A stretch of 64,000 bases of DNA, taken from positions 5,961,528 to 6,025,527 of the forward strand of contig VZQC01000392.1 of the NCBI GenBank assembly GCA_009823505.1, written 5' to 3'. Positions 9,809 through 20,933 of this stretch are shown in pieces; position 1 is the first letter of the stretch, and each line of letters starts with the position of its first letter. Origin of the DNA: Rhizomys pruinosus. Its lineage: Eukaryota > Chordata > Mammalia > Rodentia > Spalacidae. The notes beneath the pieces were generated by a model. It had not been told where the DNA came from and ran no database searches. It saw nothing but the letters and a program-made list of their open reading frames with translations. The position numbers and the translations under genes are program-made.

Positions 9809-11285
9809 TAGATTTTCATTTTTTTATTGATGCTTTGTGTATTTCATACATCATTTTCCAAATCAGTTCAGGCATATTTCCCCTTCCCTTCCCCCCACCC
9901 CACCCCATCCCAGATCATGCATTCTGCCATAACTGTCCTGCATCTTTCTCTCAGTTTTTTTCATTTTTTAAGAATAAGTGATAATTTATGAGTACAAGCA
10001 TTCTTCATGTAAAACCAATTTGCAAGAAGTTGTGCCCAAACGCACACAGCCCATGGGTCCCACCATCCAGCTCGGGGGGGGGGAGGGCTTGGGCTTGTAT
10101 GTTCAATCAAGTTGATCAAATGAGTGTCCAGACTATATTGCTGTAGTTTCACCAGTCACCCCAATCGCAGCCCTTACATTCTACCACTCCCCCTCTTCCG
10201 CAGATTGTTCCCTAGGCTTAGAAAAGGGGCACAGGTGGATGAGAAGCAAAACAGTCTACTTTCTCTGGAGCTGTTGTCTTGGACTCTGGTCAATTCTGGC
10301 GTTTCCTTTTGGGCTGACAGTTTGTCCAGGAATAACCTTTCAATCCTACTAAGAAGCACAAGCAATTAGATACATGTATTTAAACAGTACTATCTTTATG
10401 GTAGGTATTTTGTATAGACACAGATGTTTGGAATGGTATGTTAATCCATGAATTACATTTTTTCTGTTAAATATGACAGGGTCTTACTGGGCTTATAACA
10501 TCTCCTAACACTAGAGGATGTAAGTTCTTGTGCATCAGCCATGGGTTATTCCTCCAAGAGAGAGCTTATAGCCAATTAGATTTGGGATATACGGCATATG
10601 CTGCCTCTGCTCACAGTATTCCAGGCAGGTGAGGTGTAGTGGTGCTGATGGAGGACTTGTTGACTCCAGGAGACCATATTTGCTTTATTGGTTTAGTGGC
10701 CTTTTGGTAACACTCTCTGGTATTCCCGAGGACCATCTGTACACTTGCTTGTGTGGTCTCAACACATCTTCCCATTTTAGCCTCAGGTCTCCACTAGCAG
10801 GCCTTATCACCGCTCTTCTTGTGGGTATCCCAGTTTAGAGCAAGGAGCTTTACCTTTTGTGGGGGCTTGGATCCCCTGGCCACATCTCCTTGGTAGAATA
10901 TCCATTGCTGATTCAGAGCTCTCCTGTATTAATATATTTGCTTAAGTGCACAGCTCAAGGAGACTTTAGTATTATATTTGGTTTGAATAGAGAATAATCC
11001 TTTTCACAGGTCCTATGTTCTATTAGTCAATTAAAGAGACAGTTTACCGGTTTTATAAGAGATACCTCTATAACAGTTAGTCTCAATTTACACGTGGAGA
11101 ACGACCTCATCATCATCATATTTCTCCTGTACTAAGGGGGGGAAGTAAGAAAGTCTCTCATATTAAAACCTTGTGGCACCTAGTAAGGTAACTTTATTAG
11201 GCTCATATAAATAGTTGTTACAACATATACAGAGGGTTATTGTGTCTTGTAGCATCTGAGGCTTTTCTTCCTTTCAATGTTCAGA
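9809..11285 (-). mobile_element. Long L1 3' UTR copy (copy A), antisense
   Basis: Minus-strand order is: a ~1.05-kb block (11285 to about 10233) of uncertain identity, a ~280-nt block starting ctgtgccccttttctaagcc (about 10230 to 9965), an A-rich stretch, then the terminal block ctgagagaaagatgcaggac to atcaataaaaa (9958 to about 9815) shared with the L1 ending at 5689. The middle block parallels rodent L1 3' UTRs in layout (agaatgtaaggg, a tctggacactcat motif). The 1.05-kb block recurs inverted at 47041-48096. The 5' boundary near 11285 is uncertain. Confidence 0.6.
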
Positions 11286-11439
11286 CGGGCCAAACTTTCT
11301 GTTGGCACTTTTCTGTACATCCTACACAATGCCAAGCTGTATCTTTTCTTTCTCAGCCGTCAGTAGTTTTGACCTGTGGACATACAAATCTTTTCCCATA
11401 GTTAGTTTAAGATTTGAATTGCAAGGTTTTTGACAAAAA

Positions 11440-11748
11440 GGTTTGAAATTTGCAGTAAATGGATGGAGCTAGAAGACATTATGTTAAGTGAAGTAAAACC
11501 ACAGTCCAGAAAAACAAACGACAAATGGTGTCCCTCATATGTGGATGTGCTAGTGCCAATAACCCAGTTTAAATATTTCCTGTGAGAGAGGATGCATATT
11601 AAAGAACAACAACAGAAAGACTGCCTCAGAAACACTGACTGAAATGGTGAATGGGAAGGGTAGGAGGGGCGGGAGAGGGGACAGGGTGTATATTCGATTA
11701 AGATATCTGTTAATTGACGTGAGTTCAATAAGTATCCTTTTTGCCCAG
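11440..11748 (+). mobile_element. L1 3' end (ORF2 terminus and short 3' UTR)
   Basis: Starts in the ORF2 terminal segment gaaatttgcagtaaatggatggagc, passes the usual stop region near 11545, and ends at a gagttcaataagtatcc terminus. The 3' UTR (tttaaatatttcctgtgag, cagaaagactgcctcag, aatggtgaatgggaaggg) is the same type as the antisense copy at 20934-21962. Confidence 0.75.
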
Positions 11749-11813
11749 AGCACTGTCTACCGGTTACATGGTGTTTTAGGACACAGTAAAAGATAATACG
11801 TGGTTATTGTCCC

Positions 11814-12190
11814 CGCGCAGCAGTCTCGCCGGCAAGAACTTCACGTGGAAACAGGATTCTTCTGCAGATATTTATTGTGCACAGCTTTTTTAGGAGAAGG
11901 ACCCAGAATCGGGGAAGAGGCACTGCTTATAGCAGTCTAGAGGGTTCGTGTATGCTCTGGAATGGTGTACAGTGCCCTAATGCCCTCATTTGCATGTCCA
12001 TGCATGGGCTCGTAGCGCAACAGGGGCCAATGCCTCATTAGAATATTAGGTGTGCGGGCTCAAAAGTCATGCGCAATTGCCCAATGCATAGGCCACGGCG
12101 GGGGGGAAATGGCTTGTAGTGACTCAGCAAAGTCGGTGCCATCTTAGGGCACGTGGGCACACACACTGTTTGTGTGGTAGGCGGCCAACA
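11814..12190 (-). repeat. 3' LTR of the IAP-like provirus
   Basis: About nine-tenths identical by eye to the LTR at 14315-14690. Read on the minus strand it starts TGTTGG and retains the polyadenylation signal (complement at 11871-11876), but the TATA element has lost two bases near 11930. Several small indels distinguish it from its partner, so the insertion is not recent. Confidence 0.9.
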
Positions 12191-13100
12191 GTTCCCCCTT
12201 TTCTATAAATTGGCTGGGAGAAGCCTGTCTTAGGTTGCCACTGCAGAGGTCTTTCTTACCGTCATGGGGAAAACAAACAGCTTTTGGTTTGCTCCCTGTC
12301 TTAGGTTGATAAGACTTGCAGAAGGTCTACCCGTTCATTGGACTACTTCTCCAGCATACTAAGCCAAATGTTTGGGGAGGAGCCTCTTCAAAGCGCAAGG
12401 GCTTGATGATGACTACTTTAGCGCGGATGTCTGGGCACGGAGCCTACACATATCCAAGAGCATAATTATAATCCCTTTACATAAAATAGGCCAAACCCGC
12501 CACCCCTTGCCATTTTTGAAGCGTGAGACGGCAGTAGCAATCCAGAGACAGCCAGACGTTCAGCGAAGGTGGCATCCAGATCTAGTTAAGTTCACAGCGG
12601 ACAAATCGGCCATGCGAAGGTTGTTTATCAAGCTTGTCAAATTTCCAGTCCAATTACCTAAAAGTATACTGGACAATTGGTTAAAAATTTGCTGCCCTTG
12701 TGAAGTTTTGATTTTGGATGCTGGTCACACATAGACCGGAGTATTTCCATTCGCAGCCAAGTTGGGCCAGCTCCACAGTACATCCACTTGTGCATCAACG
12801 GGGACAGGAATCCACCGGGGCAGGTGAGCCACTATGGCAAGGGGAAATTGTGAAGCAGTTCGGGTTGACTGGGTGTATCATTACCTTATGTCTGATTGGC
12901 CACCAGCCATTAAGCAAGGCCTGTATATGATTAGGGCCAGAGGCTTCCGACGATAGCAGGACCGAACTGCTGATTGATACTACATTGAACACATGCGATT
13001 GTAGTTGTTTTGTTCTTATTTTCTTGTTCTCTAACTTTTTTTTTTTTTTACAGAAAGCTTGCTTTATTTATTCGATTTTATTTTTTATTTTTTATTTTTT
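12191..13100 (-). pseudogene. Degenerate 3' internal region of the provirus, possibly env-derived
   Basis: Minus-strand frames between about 12770 and 12300 contain several N-x-T/S sequons followed by a hydrophobic stretch and a basic tail, compatible with the end of a transmembrane envelope subunit. Stops interrupt every frame. The open plus-strand frame at 12372-12734 runs against the element and is treated as chance. The A-rich segment at 13025-13110 may be a separate small insertion. Confidence 0.35.
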
Positions 13101-13655
13101 TAATGTAGTTCTATATCTACAGGCAAGATAGGGTACATCTAAAGATGAATTATGTACTAAAGAGATAGTGAGGAGGCAAGTTTTGTAACATACTGCCAGT
13201 CCGTAGGTGTCATAGCGGTACTAGCTAGTCTTTTTACTTGGGATACAGTGAAATTAGCATTTACCCCGTAGGGCGGACTGATTTTGTTAAGTTCTTTCCT
13301 TGTTTTTTGTGTCTCTAGGGCTGATGGCGCGGCTCACCATCAGTGGTTTTCTATAACTGGGAATAGTTTGCCTCATGGCATGTTGCACCTCTGGTGAACG
13401 AAGGAGGTAGAGCATGTTCCAGGTGCAAAACAGGTGAGGAGCTAAGGCGGGGGAGGGGAGAGCTATGGGACTCATCTACTTTCAGTTTTAACCTGTCCCT
13501 ACGCCGGGCGGGGTGCTTGAAAGTGTTCATTTTGTACCGGCTGCTTCCTCCTCTAAGGTCCTCCTCCTCAGAATGGATGATAGTTTCTCATTAGAATCTG
13601 AATCACTATAATGTCAGGGCTTGTAGTCTACTAAATGGGTATAAGGCTACCCTTA

Positions 13656-14068
13656 TCAATGACCTTGCCTATATCTTGTTTTCAGAGGCGTTTTTTTAGA
13701 AAAAAGAAATGATGCACATTCTACTCTTTCACTATCGTTCTGTTTCTGACATGCTTCCCCTGAAGTCTCAAGGGGCTTGGTTTGTCCTTCCCTAATTTTT
13801 TCTTCACAGTTTTGATCCTGATGACAGGATTTAACTAATTTCCAAATAGGAATAGTCCCTGCTTTAAGCTTCCCGGTACGCTGTTCCCTGTCCAAGTCGC
13901 CTTTGAGTTTGTCCCAGCTAGAGAGAGTAAGCATCCAGTGGATATAAACCAAGGACGCAACGATCTACTTCCTGAACAAAATATTAAGAGTTTTAGTAAA
14001 CTTTTAATTTGGGCCTTCCTTTCAAAACGCTCTGAAGGCGGTAACTCATGAGAATGTGTATTACCCAT
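13656..14068 (-). pseudogene. gag matrix remnant of the IAP-like provirus
   Basis: A Met at 14068 is followed by Gly (MGN...), a potential myristoylation start as in betaretroviral and IAP-type Gag matrix domains. A Lys/Leu-rich helix and a Cys-x-Gly-Ser segment follow. The frame closes at 13835 while the likely continuation lies in an overlapping frame from 13952 to 13656, so there is at least one frameshift. No capsid or nucleocapsid zinc knuckles were found, and no pol. Confidence 0.6.
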
Positions 14069-14288
14069 CCTGGAAGGCAGATGCAGCTTTTGTGTTAGAA
14101 GAAACAATGTTACAGAGGACAAGTACAACAGCCAATAAAAATATACTGGCAAGCTTCCAATCACTCTAGATCGTCAGAGAAAAAGCATATCTCTCAGAAC
14201 TGAACCTTAAAAATACTCCTGAGCGCAGTTTGAATCCACTTCGAAGTCGAAGGTCCTCTCGGCGCCAGCGATGGAATCGTTCCCGAGG

Positions 14289-14307
14289 CCCGGGTCTTTC
14301 AGCACCA
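14289..14307 (-). promoter_or_regulatory. Primer-binding-site-like sequence, tRNA-Phe type
   Basis: Seven bases inside the 5' LTR on the minus strand is a stretch starting tggtgctgaaagacccggg. This resembles the complement of the tRNA-Phe 3' end used by IAP elements, with small differences. The match supports class II assignment but is not exact. Confidence 0.55.
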
Positions 14308-14314
14308 CTTGTCC

Positions 14315-14690
14315 TGCACAGCAGTCTCGCCGGCAAGAACTTCACGCGGACAACAGGATTCTTCTGCAGCAGTATTTATTGTGCACAGCTCTTTTAGGAG
14401 AAGGACCCCGAAACGGGGAAGAGGCACTGCTTATATAGCAGTCTAGAGGGTTCGTGTATGCTCTGGATAGGTGTACTGGCCCGATGCCTCATTTGCATGT
14501 CCAATGCATGGGCTCGTAGCGCAACAGGGGCCAATGCCTCATTAGAATATTAGGTGTGCGGGCTCAAAGTCATGCGCAGATTGCCCAATGCATAGGCAAC
14601 GGCGGGAAACGACTTGTAGTGACTCAGGAAGTCAGCGCCATCTGTAGGGCACGGTGCGGCACACACTGTTTGTGTGGTAGGCTGCCAACA
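14315..14690 (-). repeat. 5' LTR of the IAP-like provirus
   Basis: Minus strand begins TGTTGG and ends TGCA at 14315. A TATA box (ctatataagc) lies with its core at 14432-14437 and AATAAA at 14375-14380, giving a U3-R-U5 layout with transcription running toward lower coordinates. The adjacent internal sequence begins at 14314. Confidence 0.9.
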
Positions 14691-15538
14691 GTGTATATTA
14701 AACAACATTGATTTACAGGTTCTGATAAAAACAGTAATGCATCTGAGTTAAATGGAGAAATAAATTGCTGTTGTCCACATTTGTTTTACATAAAATCTGT
14801 ATAACAATAACTTTGGGATTGGCACATACAAATGTTCTCTATAATTTTTCTGTTGTACAGTATCACTTTGTAGTATTCTCTTTCACCTATAAGATGATTT
14901 AATGTAAAAATTAAGTTTGCATCCCAAGTTAATCACATACAGTCACCCAAAACTGCATGGGTGAAGTTGATGAAATCTGTGCCTTGATTCCACCCTGTAG
15001 GTATGTATAATACAACTGCCTTCTGGAGACTCATGGGTCAAAAAACAAAAACCTAAAAAAAAGGGGGTGGATACAAATATTGTTTTAAAAAACTTCCTTT
15101 TGAACTCAAAAAGATCTCAGAAGTTATTGTTACTGAGATCTCTTAAATAACTCCGTTCTCTATGATGGGAGGTTAGAACACCAAACCTTGATCATGACCA
15201 GGTATTTTTGTCATCAGAAAAGGGAAAAATTGTTTAAATGACTCATTCTTTGCCCTTTCTAGAACCAATCGCCCCACTTCTCTTGACCATTTGGTGCATT
15301 TGAGAATCCTTGTATGTATGAACGAATGACCTTTTGTGGAGAGATAATTATCATTATAGTAAAAATTTTACCCTTAAAGACCTAATATATTCTAAACACT
15401 ATGCTATGTTCTTTGCATAATGGTATATTATCTTGAAAGCTTATAACAAGCCAATTAGCATATATCAGTGTCTCCATTTCATACACAAATTATCATGAAT
15501 ATCACAATGAAGGGTACAGTTGTTCTAGAATGATGTCT
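14691..15538. other. Unassigned A+T-rich DNA
   Basis: No SINE, L1 or exon signature was recognised. Contains a short A/G-rich patch at 15040-15070. Confidence 0.5.
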
Positions 15539-15769
15539 TTTTAATATTTTATTTATTATTTTTATTTTATGTGTATGAGTATTTTGTCTGCATGCACATA
15601 AGTGTACCCATGTCGTACAAAGCCCACAGAAGCCAGAAGCAGGTATTGGATCCCCTGGAATTGGAATTACAAACAGTTGTTAGCTGACATGCAGGTGCTG
15701 GGAATCCAATGCAGGCTCTCTGTAAGAATAGCAAGTCTTCTTAACCACAGAACCATCTCTCCAGCCCCT
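15539..15769 (-). mobile_element. B2-family SINE, older copy, antisense
   Basis: Complete in antisense from the T-rich tail through tgtctgcatgcac, gaagccagaagcaggtattgg, catgcaggtgctgggaatcc, and the tRNA-like head ending in ccatctctccagcccc. Substitutions at the CG positions indicate an older copy. It lacks the internal duplication seen in half of the young copies. Confidence 0.9.
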
Positions 15770-15837
15770 AGAGTTATATTTTAACATCACTTTGGTTCTA
15801 CAGCCTTATTGGCAGTCCATTTTTTTATCAGCGGATC

Positions 15838-15859
15838 TATTATTATTATTATTATTATT
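15838..15859. repeat. (ATT)n microsatellite
   Basis: About seven perfect triplets. Confidence 0.9.
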
Positions 15860-17335
15860 GCCAAAGAGGATTTAAGTGAACATTCTCTGACTTGACCATA
15901 TTCTTTAATTACAATTTAATAAAAGTTTCTTTGTTCCTTATTATCCCAATTACTAGTATACCATGTGTTACCTAGTAGTTGTTAAATAAAGGACTTTTGA
16001 ATTGCAGAAATAAGAAACACTGGCCTGTGAAATGCCTCCATTAATGTGTAGTAATATTGGTTCTGTTTGTTACGAATCTGCTACTGGTCTATAAATAATA
16101 TAAATAAAGAATGCTCTTGATTCTTATTCTTTTGTTTATAATTACTAGAGACATTTTATAAATTTTTCCATGATCTGATACAGCTGAGTTACAGTTTCTC
16201 TCAAATAGACTAACCTTATTTTATGAAAACTTAATATATATATATGTATTGTATTTCATGAACTTATTTTTCTCTTATTTTTCCTTTTTGTCTTAGAACT
16301 CACAAAATTTCATTTTTTATCACCAGTTCCAGAAAGCTGCTGGCAAAAGACACCAAACATATTACATAAATATTCAGTTTACTCCTTCTACTGCAGGAGA
16401 ATTGTTTTTGTATCATAATCCTAAGGTTTCTGGTTGAATTTTAATGATTCACAAAGTAAGTTCTAAATAATAACTGTAACAACAAAAACGATTACATTTT
16501 TCAATATATAGACACTACCTGAGCATGTGACCTATTATCTTAATATTCTCCAAGTCTGCGAAGTAGGCTTAAACATCTGAAATTTATAAATCATGAAGTC
16601 ATGAGACGTAAAACAATGCCATTTTCCTATTTATATTGTGCTTTCTCTTTTCAGAGTTTGGAAATATTCTTCCATTTTAAAGAGACAAAAACAGAATAAG
16701 GGTTACAAGGTTTTCTTTTCACTTTGATCTTCCTTAAAATGATTCCATTAGTTCCAACGCTTTCTTCTTGTATTTTGCCAAATTAAGAAAGCCCTTTTGC
16801 TTTTCCCTCCCACTTTTTTGCAAGAAATCATGTGAATCTAGTTATTATTGTCTCACTACTTGGTCTCTTCCATTGTCTCACCATTCTATGAATGTTTTAT
16901 TAAAACTTGGAACTCATTAGAGAACTCCCTGTGAAGTTACTCTGACCTCACTAAGCTGACCCTTCCCTTCTCCAGTGTTATGAAGACATTGTTGTAAAGC
17001 CATCGTTTCATTCTTAGGTACCTGATGTCCTCTGAGGTTTTTGTTTTGGATACTAGACAAGCTTTGAAAAGAAAGCCTCTAAATGTTTATTCCTCTTCTG
17101 CCCTTTATTAGCAAGACCTAGAAGGCAGCCAGTTCAGATTTTACTGGGGGTTGGGGCAAGCAGGTGAAGGCCATGGAGGATACAGGATGGGGAGAGTTTA
17201 CTTAGCCATCTGATGTCTGGTACATTTGAAAATTCAGGATGTGAACATATTGGACTGATGGAAAAATCAAGGACAAGAACACAGATTGTATATGTAAAAC
17301 ACAAAGTACAACTGTCTTTAGGTATCCTCGGTGCC
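15860..17335. other. Unassigned single-copy-like DNA
   Basis: A+T-rich, with a short (TA)n at 16233-16244. Frames around 17134-17408 are short and overlap on opposite strands, so I do not support them as coding. No repeat family was recognised with confidence. Confidence 0.45.
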
Positions 17336-17690
17336 TTGGTGTGGTGATTAATATTGATAACCACCTTGATGCGATCTGGAATTGCCTAAGAGACAAACCT
17401 CCAGGCATGTCTTTGCGGGATTATCTATATTGGGCTATGTGGGGTGGCCTTAGTCCTAGGTGGTGCCATTCCAGAGACGGAATAAAAAGAAGAAATGAAG
17501 CTGAGACATGTTCCTTGTCCTCTGATTCTCCACTGGGGTGCATCGTGACAAGCTGACTGACTCAAGTTCCAGCAACCCTCATTTCCCATCTTGATTGATT
17601 ATATCCTCAAACTGTGAGCCTCAATAAACCTTTCCTTCCTTAAAGTGCTTTTTTCAGGTAATTCGTTACATCAACAAGACAATACACTTG
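17336..17690 (+). repeat. Rodent LTR-like interspersed repeat, sense copy
   Basis: Sense version of the family at 5965-6322 and 6839-7187: ttggtgtggtgattaatatt, cctaagagacaaacctccagg, atgtctttgcgggattatct, ggaataaaaagaagaaatga, then caataaacctttccttcctt and a terminal acatcaac. An AATAAA-like element near 17622 and the 3' end fit an LTR. Subfamily not assigned. Confidence 0.55.
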
Positions 17691-17697
17691 GGAACTG

Positions 17698-18007
17698 GTT
17701 CCAGGACACCCAGCGTCTACTCAGAATGATGGATGCCTAAGTTCCTTATATAAAGTTACATAGCATTTGCATATAACTTATACACATTCTTCATATATTT
17801 GAAATCATCTCTAAACAACTAAAAATATCTAATGTGATGTAAATGCTATGTAAATAGTTGCTGTGCTGTATTGTTTAGAAAATTGTGACAGGAAAAAAAT
17901 GTCTATAATGTTTAGTACAAATGTAATTTTCCCATGTTTTTTTTAAAAATCTTTGTTTGACTGAATTCCTAAAATCAGAACCTGTGGATTCAGAGGACCA
18001 ATTGTAA
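17698..18007. mobile_element. MER2-like (Tigger-derived) DNA transposon fossil
   Basis: Order and text agree with the non-autonomous MER2 consensus as I know it: ggttccaggacacccagcg, agttccttatataaagttac, catagcatttgcatataac, catctctaaacaact, atgtaaatagttgctgtgctg, gaaaaaaatgtctataatg, and the terminal gattcagaggaccaattgta. It is a cut-and-paste fossil found across placental mammals, so the locus is old. Confidence 0.7.
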
Positions 18008-18114
18008 TTATTAGCCAAAGAAGATTAAATACATAAGGTACAATAGAACTCTAACTGTTGAACTAGGCTCTGCTCTGTACAATATTTAAATGACACTGAG
18101 TATTGATTAAGCAA

Positions 18115-18561
18115 ATTTGAGCAGCGCTAAATTATTTCCAAAGATGGTTGCAACTGTATCTGCCATTTTACCTAACCTTTGGAATGAGGCCTTACCAGGA
18201 ATTTCTATTCCTGCTGCTCCTGGGACTAAGCTCACCTTGTCATGTGCTTTGACCAATATTGTATGTGAAAAAGATGGTGGAACTTCTTGAAACTAGACTG
18301 TACCTTCTTCTTAGAGACTGCGATACTGCAAGGAAGCTTTAACATGTGGAGAACTAAAAAGTTCTGACCAAAACCCCCAGCTGGGTGAGATCCCAGCCAC
18401 CACCAGCCTATGACCTCAGTGAGGTGATCTAAGTGAAGTCCGGTCAGATCAACAGAAGGGCTACCCCACACATCCAGAGAAGCTCAGGAACTAAGGAGTC
18501 ACTTTTTCCTTAGGCCACTTATTTGGGAGTGACCTGTCATCCTCACATAAATAATCAGAAC
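18115..18561 (+). repeat. MLT1-type MaLR LTR
   Basis: Landmarks in order: gtgctttgaccaatattgta, gagatcccagccaccaccagcc, ccaggaactaaggag-like text near 18490, and the end with taggccacttatttgggagtg and a terminal taatcagaac. Diverged but collinear with MLT1 LTRs. Confidence 0.55.
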
Positions 18562-19304
18562 ATCTATATTAGGAAGACGGAGGAGAGAGAGATAAAACAA
18601 TAAAAGGGATTTTAATTGTCCACTAACACACCAAGAAATTTAATAAACAACATAGTCAAAGGATAAGTCAAGAGAAAGCACACTTGCAGATGCATTATTA
18701 GAGATCCAGAAATAGCAATAACTATAGAGTTTAAAGTTGTTGCCTGAGGGCAGACTGCAGGGTGGACCAGGAGAATGCAATTTTTCATTATAGCCCTTTT
18801 AGTAGTATTTGATTTTTGACATGTGAACACGAATGGCTTTGATAAAAAATAAATATCTATATATATATATATTTTTTAAATTGTCCCTAGGATATGTAGT
18901 CATGAGAAGTTAGGGCAAGAGAGGGCCTCAGGGCTTGGGAGATGAGTGAGGAGACTGCTCTAAGCTGGTGGATGGCCCTGCCCCTGGTGCCCCTGAAGGC
19001 GGCATTTCAGTTCTTGGCAATCAGTTCAAAAATCAAGACTTTTTTTTTTCTTCAGTTTTTAGGTGAAGACATTTAGGAGAGTCAAGCAACTTAAGAGGCA
19101 ACCACAAAGCGTCCTTTCGTTTTTGGATGATGTTTATCACAGCCTCGTGTTTTGGAAATGAAAGGTAAAGAAAGCTCAGAAGCTTTTAAGCTATTAAAAT
19201 CCAAAATAAAAAGATATCTGTAAATGATTAGCCCTGAGTACTCTCAATAGTCACAATTAGTCTGATTACTGGTAAAAACAAAACAAAACAAAACAAAAAC
19301 CTTG
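18562..19304. other. Unassigned DNA with short simple repeats
   Basis: Contains (TA)n at 18852-18871 and (CAAAA)n at about 19274-19300. The latter is the A-rich tail of the adjoining B4. Confidence 0.6.
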
Positions 19305-19585
19305 CAATTTTTTGAGTATGTGTGTTCAAGTGCATGTAGAGGTCAGAAGACAACTGTGTGTTTCCCTCTCTCCTGAGGTACGGTCTCTCATTGGCTTGGC
19401 GTTCACATCATTAGACTAGGGCTGGTCAGGAATCCACCTGTCTTCACTTCTGCAGTTCCCGGATTACATGTGTGCACCACCAAGTATTTTGTTGTTTGTT
19501 TTTAGCATGGGTTCTAGAGATTGAACTCAGCTCCTCCTCAGGCAAGCATATTGTACACCTCACTATCTCCCCAGACCCCACAATT
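19305..19585 (-). mobile_element. B4 SINE, antisense
   Basis: Composite structure typical of B4: a B1-like middle (ggattacatgtgtgcaccacc, ctggtcaggaatccacctgtc) flanked by ID-like sequence (gttctagagattgaactcag, then ggcaagcatattgtacacc and ctatctccccag). The gagtatgtgtgttcaagtgc segment is its 3' body. Confidence 0.8.
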
Positions 19586-19657
19586 TGTCAAAGACCCTCC
19601 TTGCTTGTGGCTATGAATTTAGTTTTACAAAAGTCCTGAAGCACACAAGACACTTTC

Positions 19658-19819
19658 TATTTTTTTTTTTTTTTCTTGGTCTTTTCAAGACAGGGTCTCC
19701 CTGTAGTCCCAGCTATCCTGGAACTCATTCTGTAGACTAGGCTGACCTTGAACTCACAAAGATCCGCCTGCCTCTGCCTCCCAAGTGCTAGGATTAAAGG
19801 TGTGTGCCACCACACCTGG
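19658..19819 (-). mobile_element. B1 SINE, antisense, with target-site duplication
   Basis: Full B1 in antisense from the T tail through tcaagacagggtctccctg to the 7SL-like head tgccaccacacctgg. The duplication aagacactttc lies at 19647-19657 and 19820-19830. Confidence 0.95.
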
Positions 19820-19830
19820 AAGACACTTTC

Positions 19831-20933
19831 AAAACCACACAGTGGGGAGCGGCCTTAGAAACTCTGTTTATTTCTATTTTCACTCCTTTCCCCTTGAGAC
19901 TTTTTAATTGATACTTTGTCTTAAAGCCACACAGTCTATGGCTTTTGCTATACAATTCTCACAAATGCAGAACTTGGTTGTTTCCAACTTTAATCAATCA
20001 AAGCAGCTGTTTGGCAAAGTGTATCGAATGACTCTTCTCATTTTTCAGCTAGCCTTTATGGAATGATATTTTGACTCAAGCACCTCTCATTCCCCTAAAT
20101 GTCTTTACCCTTTAAGGGGCCTGCCTTTTCCTGTCCTCTCCTCATCCTAACCCCAGCTGAATCTACCTTCAAAGGAAGCACCACAGGATTGTGCTTTCTG
20201 GTTAGATGATTCCAGTAATGAAGATAAAGCTTTTCTTGGTAAATGGATCAAAAACAATTGTATGATCAATTTGCATTCGGAAATGTCAAGACTGAATAGC
20301 TGAGCTGGAGTGCTTGCTTCTGCCTTCACTGTCCTCGCTGGTGGTTGTTCCTGTGGTTGCAGTTGACAGGCTATTGAGGTGCCCCTAAGCAGAATCAGCT
20401 CTGAGTCCTAGTGATGATGGGATGATGTGCTTGATAGGACTTGGCATGCTGATGGACTGGCTGAGCACGAACTCAAGGTGTGAGCGGCAAGCTCATTATA
20501 CAGATGAACCAGATACCTAGCCATATACAGAGAAGGATTTTCATCTCTGTCCTAAGGACTTCAAGACTCACCTACATGATCACATTACTGTGGATATTAC
20601 TTGGCCCTTACAAACTATTTCCATCCTATTGTGTGGCTCTTTCAATAGGGCATTCTTTGTTTATCTATTGAAAAACTTCTATATTCATAATTTTTCTTTA
20701 TTTTTGAGAATAAAATATGATCATAGTTACCCTCAACTCCCCCTCTTATCCTATGCAACATACTCTTTCCAACCCAATGCTGTTTTGTCTTTTTTTTTTC
20801 CAATTAGCTTAAATGTATTACCATTTTTATTAAAACCTTTTAACCAATGTTGTTTAATATAGACATTTTTACTTTTACTAGTCCTAAAATACCATATAAT
20901 ATGTAGACAAAGTTTGGGCAAATTTGGATACTT
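19831..20933. other. Unassigned DNA
   Basis: No recognisable repeat or exon. Short frames near 20147-20862 overlap on both strands without support. Confidence 0.45.

Larger units (their letters stand above)
11814..14690 (-). mobile_element. IAP-like (class II, ERVK) provirus, internally deleted
   Basis: Two direct LTRs of 377 and 376 bp flank only about 2.1 kb of internal sequence, far less than a full class II provirus. On the minus strand the order is 5' LTR (14690-14315), a primer-binding-site-like stretch (14307-14289), a gag matrix remnant (from 14068), degenerate sequence with an A-rich tract near 13025-13110, a possible env 3' remnant, and the 3' LTR (12190-11814). No matching 6-bp target duplication is visible (left flank attgtccc, right flank gtgtat). 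It is defective by deletion, frameshift and stops. Confidence 0.85.

Noticed and set aside
9809..11285. Inverted-repeat transposon interpretation of the 1.05-kb block, since the L1-like end lies on opposite sides in copies A and B
   Set aside because: The exact target duplication, A-rich tail and seven-base junction loss in copy B are explained by 5' inversion during L1 integration.
11300..11350. A Cys-rich minus-strand stretch that looked like a zinc-binding motif next to copy A
   Set aside because: Only a few residues fit, stops are close on either side, and no family alignment could be made.
12372..12734. 120-codon plus-strand frame as a gene
   Set aside because: It runs antisense through the IAP-like provirus internal region and shows no domain.
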